In this document: in pieces, positions 62,145 through 64,000 of the stretch | How the letters are laid out: each line of letters starts with the position of its first letter | Position numbering within the stretch: the stretch's first letter is position 1 | DNA from: Sipunculus nudus | Lineage: Eukaryota > Annelida > Sipuncula > Golfingiida > Sipunculidae | DNA length: 64,000 nt | Direction of reading: 5' to 3' | Assembly (NCBI GenBank): GCA_026874595.1 | Contig: CM049321.1 | Location: forward strand, 6,820,979-6,884,978 | Position numbers and translations under genes: made by a program | The notes under the pieces: model-generated | What the model saw: only the letters and a program-made list of their open reading frames with translations | Told to the model about the DNA's origin: nothing | Databases searched by the model: none

Positions 62145-63115
62145 GTATCCCCAGACAAAGTCGGGGGATACTATGTTTTCATACCGGTCCCACCGCAGCC
62201 GCATATAAATCTTGTTGGCGCGATAACTCAAAAAATATTTCACGGATCTTTACCAAACTTGGTATATGTATAGATACGGGTGAGAGGACGACGCCTATTT
62301 AAAGTGAGGTCATGACCTTGACTAGGAGAGTGTCTTTGACCTTGAATAGGTCCAATTTTGGGGAAAATCACACAAATTCTTAAATATCTCAAGAAATCTT
62401 GCATGGATTGGTCCAAAAATCAACTTGACCAAAGATCTTGGATAGTAATGTCATGTACTGGAAACAGGTGGCACCACCTGTTATTCTTTTTCTTGTTTTC
62501 GTGCCGTTTAATACCCCCATCATTGCCACTTGACAGTACTGTGAGCATTATAAGTCAAAAACTAATGGGCAGATTTCTTTCATATTATGCATATACATAG
62601 ACATGGGTTATGGGATGATGTATATATAAATTGGGGTCATGACCTTTCCTATTAGAGTGGCCTTGACCTTGAATATTGCCATATATGGTGAAAATTACAC
62701 AAAGTCATTAGTATCTCAATAAGGCATGCATTGATTGGTCCAAAAATCAACTTGACCGAAGATCTTGGATAGTGTTGTGATGTACGGGAAACTGGTAGCG
62801 CCACCTGTTATTCTTTTACTTGTTTTCGTGCCGTTTAATACCCCATCATTGCCACTTAACAGTACTGTGAGCATTATAAGTCAAAAACTAATGGACAGAT
62901 TTCTTTCATATTATGCATATACATAGACATGGGTTAGGGGATGATAGATATTGAAATTGAGGTCATGACCTTTTCCATGAGAGTGACCTTTTCTATGAGT
63001 GTGGTCTGATACAAACTGTTGATCTATGAGTGTGGTCTGATATTAATTGTTGCTGAAGATGGGGGGCCTATTCATAAAGGAAAGGGGGGGGGGGGGATTA
63101 ATTGTCTGGGGATAC
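62145..63115. mobile_element. ~970-bp element with 13-bp perfect inverted ends (intron 17)
   Basis: GTATCCCCAGACA (62145-62157) and TGTCTGGGGATAC (63103-63115) are exact inverses. The interior has two diverged copies of a ~430-bp unit ('CATGACCTT', 'AGTCAAAAACTAATGG', 'GCATATACATAGACATGGGT') and a G-run near 63085. It matches the start of the 43141 element. No transposase is seen. Confidence 0.85.
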
Positions 63116-63119
63116 TATG

Positions 63120-64000
63120 GCACCGCTAGTTAATATTAGTGGAAGCTTTGGTTGTTTAATGATTTTCAATGGTTAAAAGATATAAAAAGTTCTGTTTTAA
63201 CCCTTTCTTTATATTTATGTGGAAGGAATTGGTTGTTGAATCATATTTGATGGTCTAGAGATAAAAAATGACCATTGATTGATCGATTCAATTAAGTGGA
63301 CCCTAACACTCAGTGTCAGTTATTATTAACAGGTTAGAAAAGAATATTCTAAGAACAGGGCGTAAAATGAACACCTTTCCTCCAGAAATGGCAGGTAGTT
63401 TTCTCAGGGGTCTGGTAAATGTCATCCAGGCACTGGACCCCTTTTCCGGCATTTTTTTTAATATTCATTTTACTCTGACAAAAAGACCAGCGACTTTTTC
63501 CCGCCGGAGGTGTGTTGACAGTTTTAACATTTCCTGTGTGATGCCTAACCGAGAATATGCCTCCAGTTAGATAGCTTGTTCTGTAAATAGAATATTTCCA
63601 TATATGGAACTAATAATCCTGGTAACTTTTAATGACGAAAGGTTGTTTGCTTACAGTGTCAGACTGGTAGCAAACTCCCACTCTTCTGGGCCAATTGTTT
63701 TGTTTTCCGCCTGAGAGAAGTAGATAAACCACTTGAAACAAACAATTTTGCGGTGTCAGGTGGACTTCTGTGGGGTCCAGCAAATTTTTTGGCCCTGTTT
63801 AAATAATTTAAATGGTAGGGCTAGATAATGATTATAAGTCATAAGAGCTTCTTGGAATACTAAGTTGACTATTTCTTGGTTCTGGTTACACCCTTAAAAA
63901 CCTTATATAGGCAATCCTTAAGGCAGGTTTATGTTAAGATGATTAAATATGTATTATTTGATATCCCCCAGATTTGTAACTGTCTTCTTATTGCTGTCTT
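63120..64000 (+). other. CASD1 intron 17, unfinished
   Basis: A partial relative of the 51638 hAT MITE lies near 63223-63320. The rest is unique sequence. No further CASD1 exon is found before the window ends. Confidence 0.5.

Overview
This window is animal nuclear DNA. It carries split coding exons with GT-AG introns, GGTCA-rich dispersed repeats, tRNA-derived SINEs, Penelope-like retroelement fragments and many short DNA transposons. The repeat style (AGGTCA-type repeats, '...TTTGTCCGTCG...' elements, hAT, piggyBac and mariner MITEs) suggests a lophotrochozoan, most likely a bivalve mollusc. That taxonomic call is inference; no species is claimed. Only one gene is supported: a plus-strand CASD1 orthologue (sialic acid O-acetyltransferase family; PC-Esterase/GDS domain followed by a multispan acyltransferase domain). 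Its start and 17 exons lie between 24916 and 62120. Exon phases are consistent throughout and give 627 in-frame codons. The C-terminal part, roughly 170-190 residues by comparison with human CASD1, lies beyond position 64000. Layout: 1-10000 is a dispersed-repeat region that includes a 92-bp satellite (2.2-8.1 kb) with a 1008-bp higher-order repeat. 10000-18115 is a cytosine-poor T/G satellite. 18118-22545 is a head-to-head pair of decayed Penelope-like elements. One is split by a 2-kb TA-flanked element carrying a perfect 16-bp hairpin, the other by a 544-bp insertion with a 10-bp target duplication. 22546-23095 holds inverted and direct remnants of the T/G satellite. 23.1-24.7 kb is largely unique sequence ending in a TATA-type promoter. 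24.9-64 kb is CASD1, with introns full of nested mobile elements. Most striking features: (1) the 3' end of CASD1 exon 15 together with its own 5' splice site has been tandemly amplified into about 41 extra copies (57265-60290), each keeping a GTAAGT donor, and only the first donor can give full-length protein because a TGA lies two bases before the second; (2) a 66-nt open, phase-matched, well-spliced candidate cassette exon sits in intron 14; (3) Penelope-like 3' ends on both strands run into the same satellite, suggesting that the retroelement tail seeded or carries the array; (4) a 2.3-kb repeat is present at high identity in both intron 2 and intron 11.
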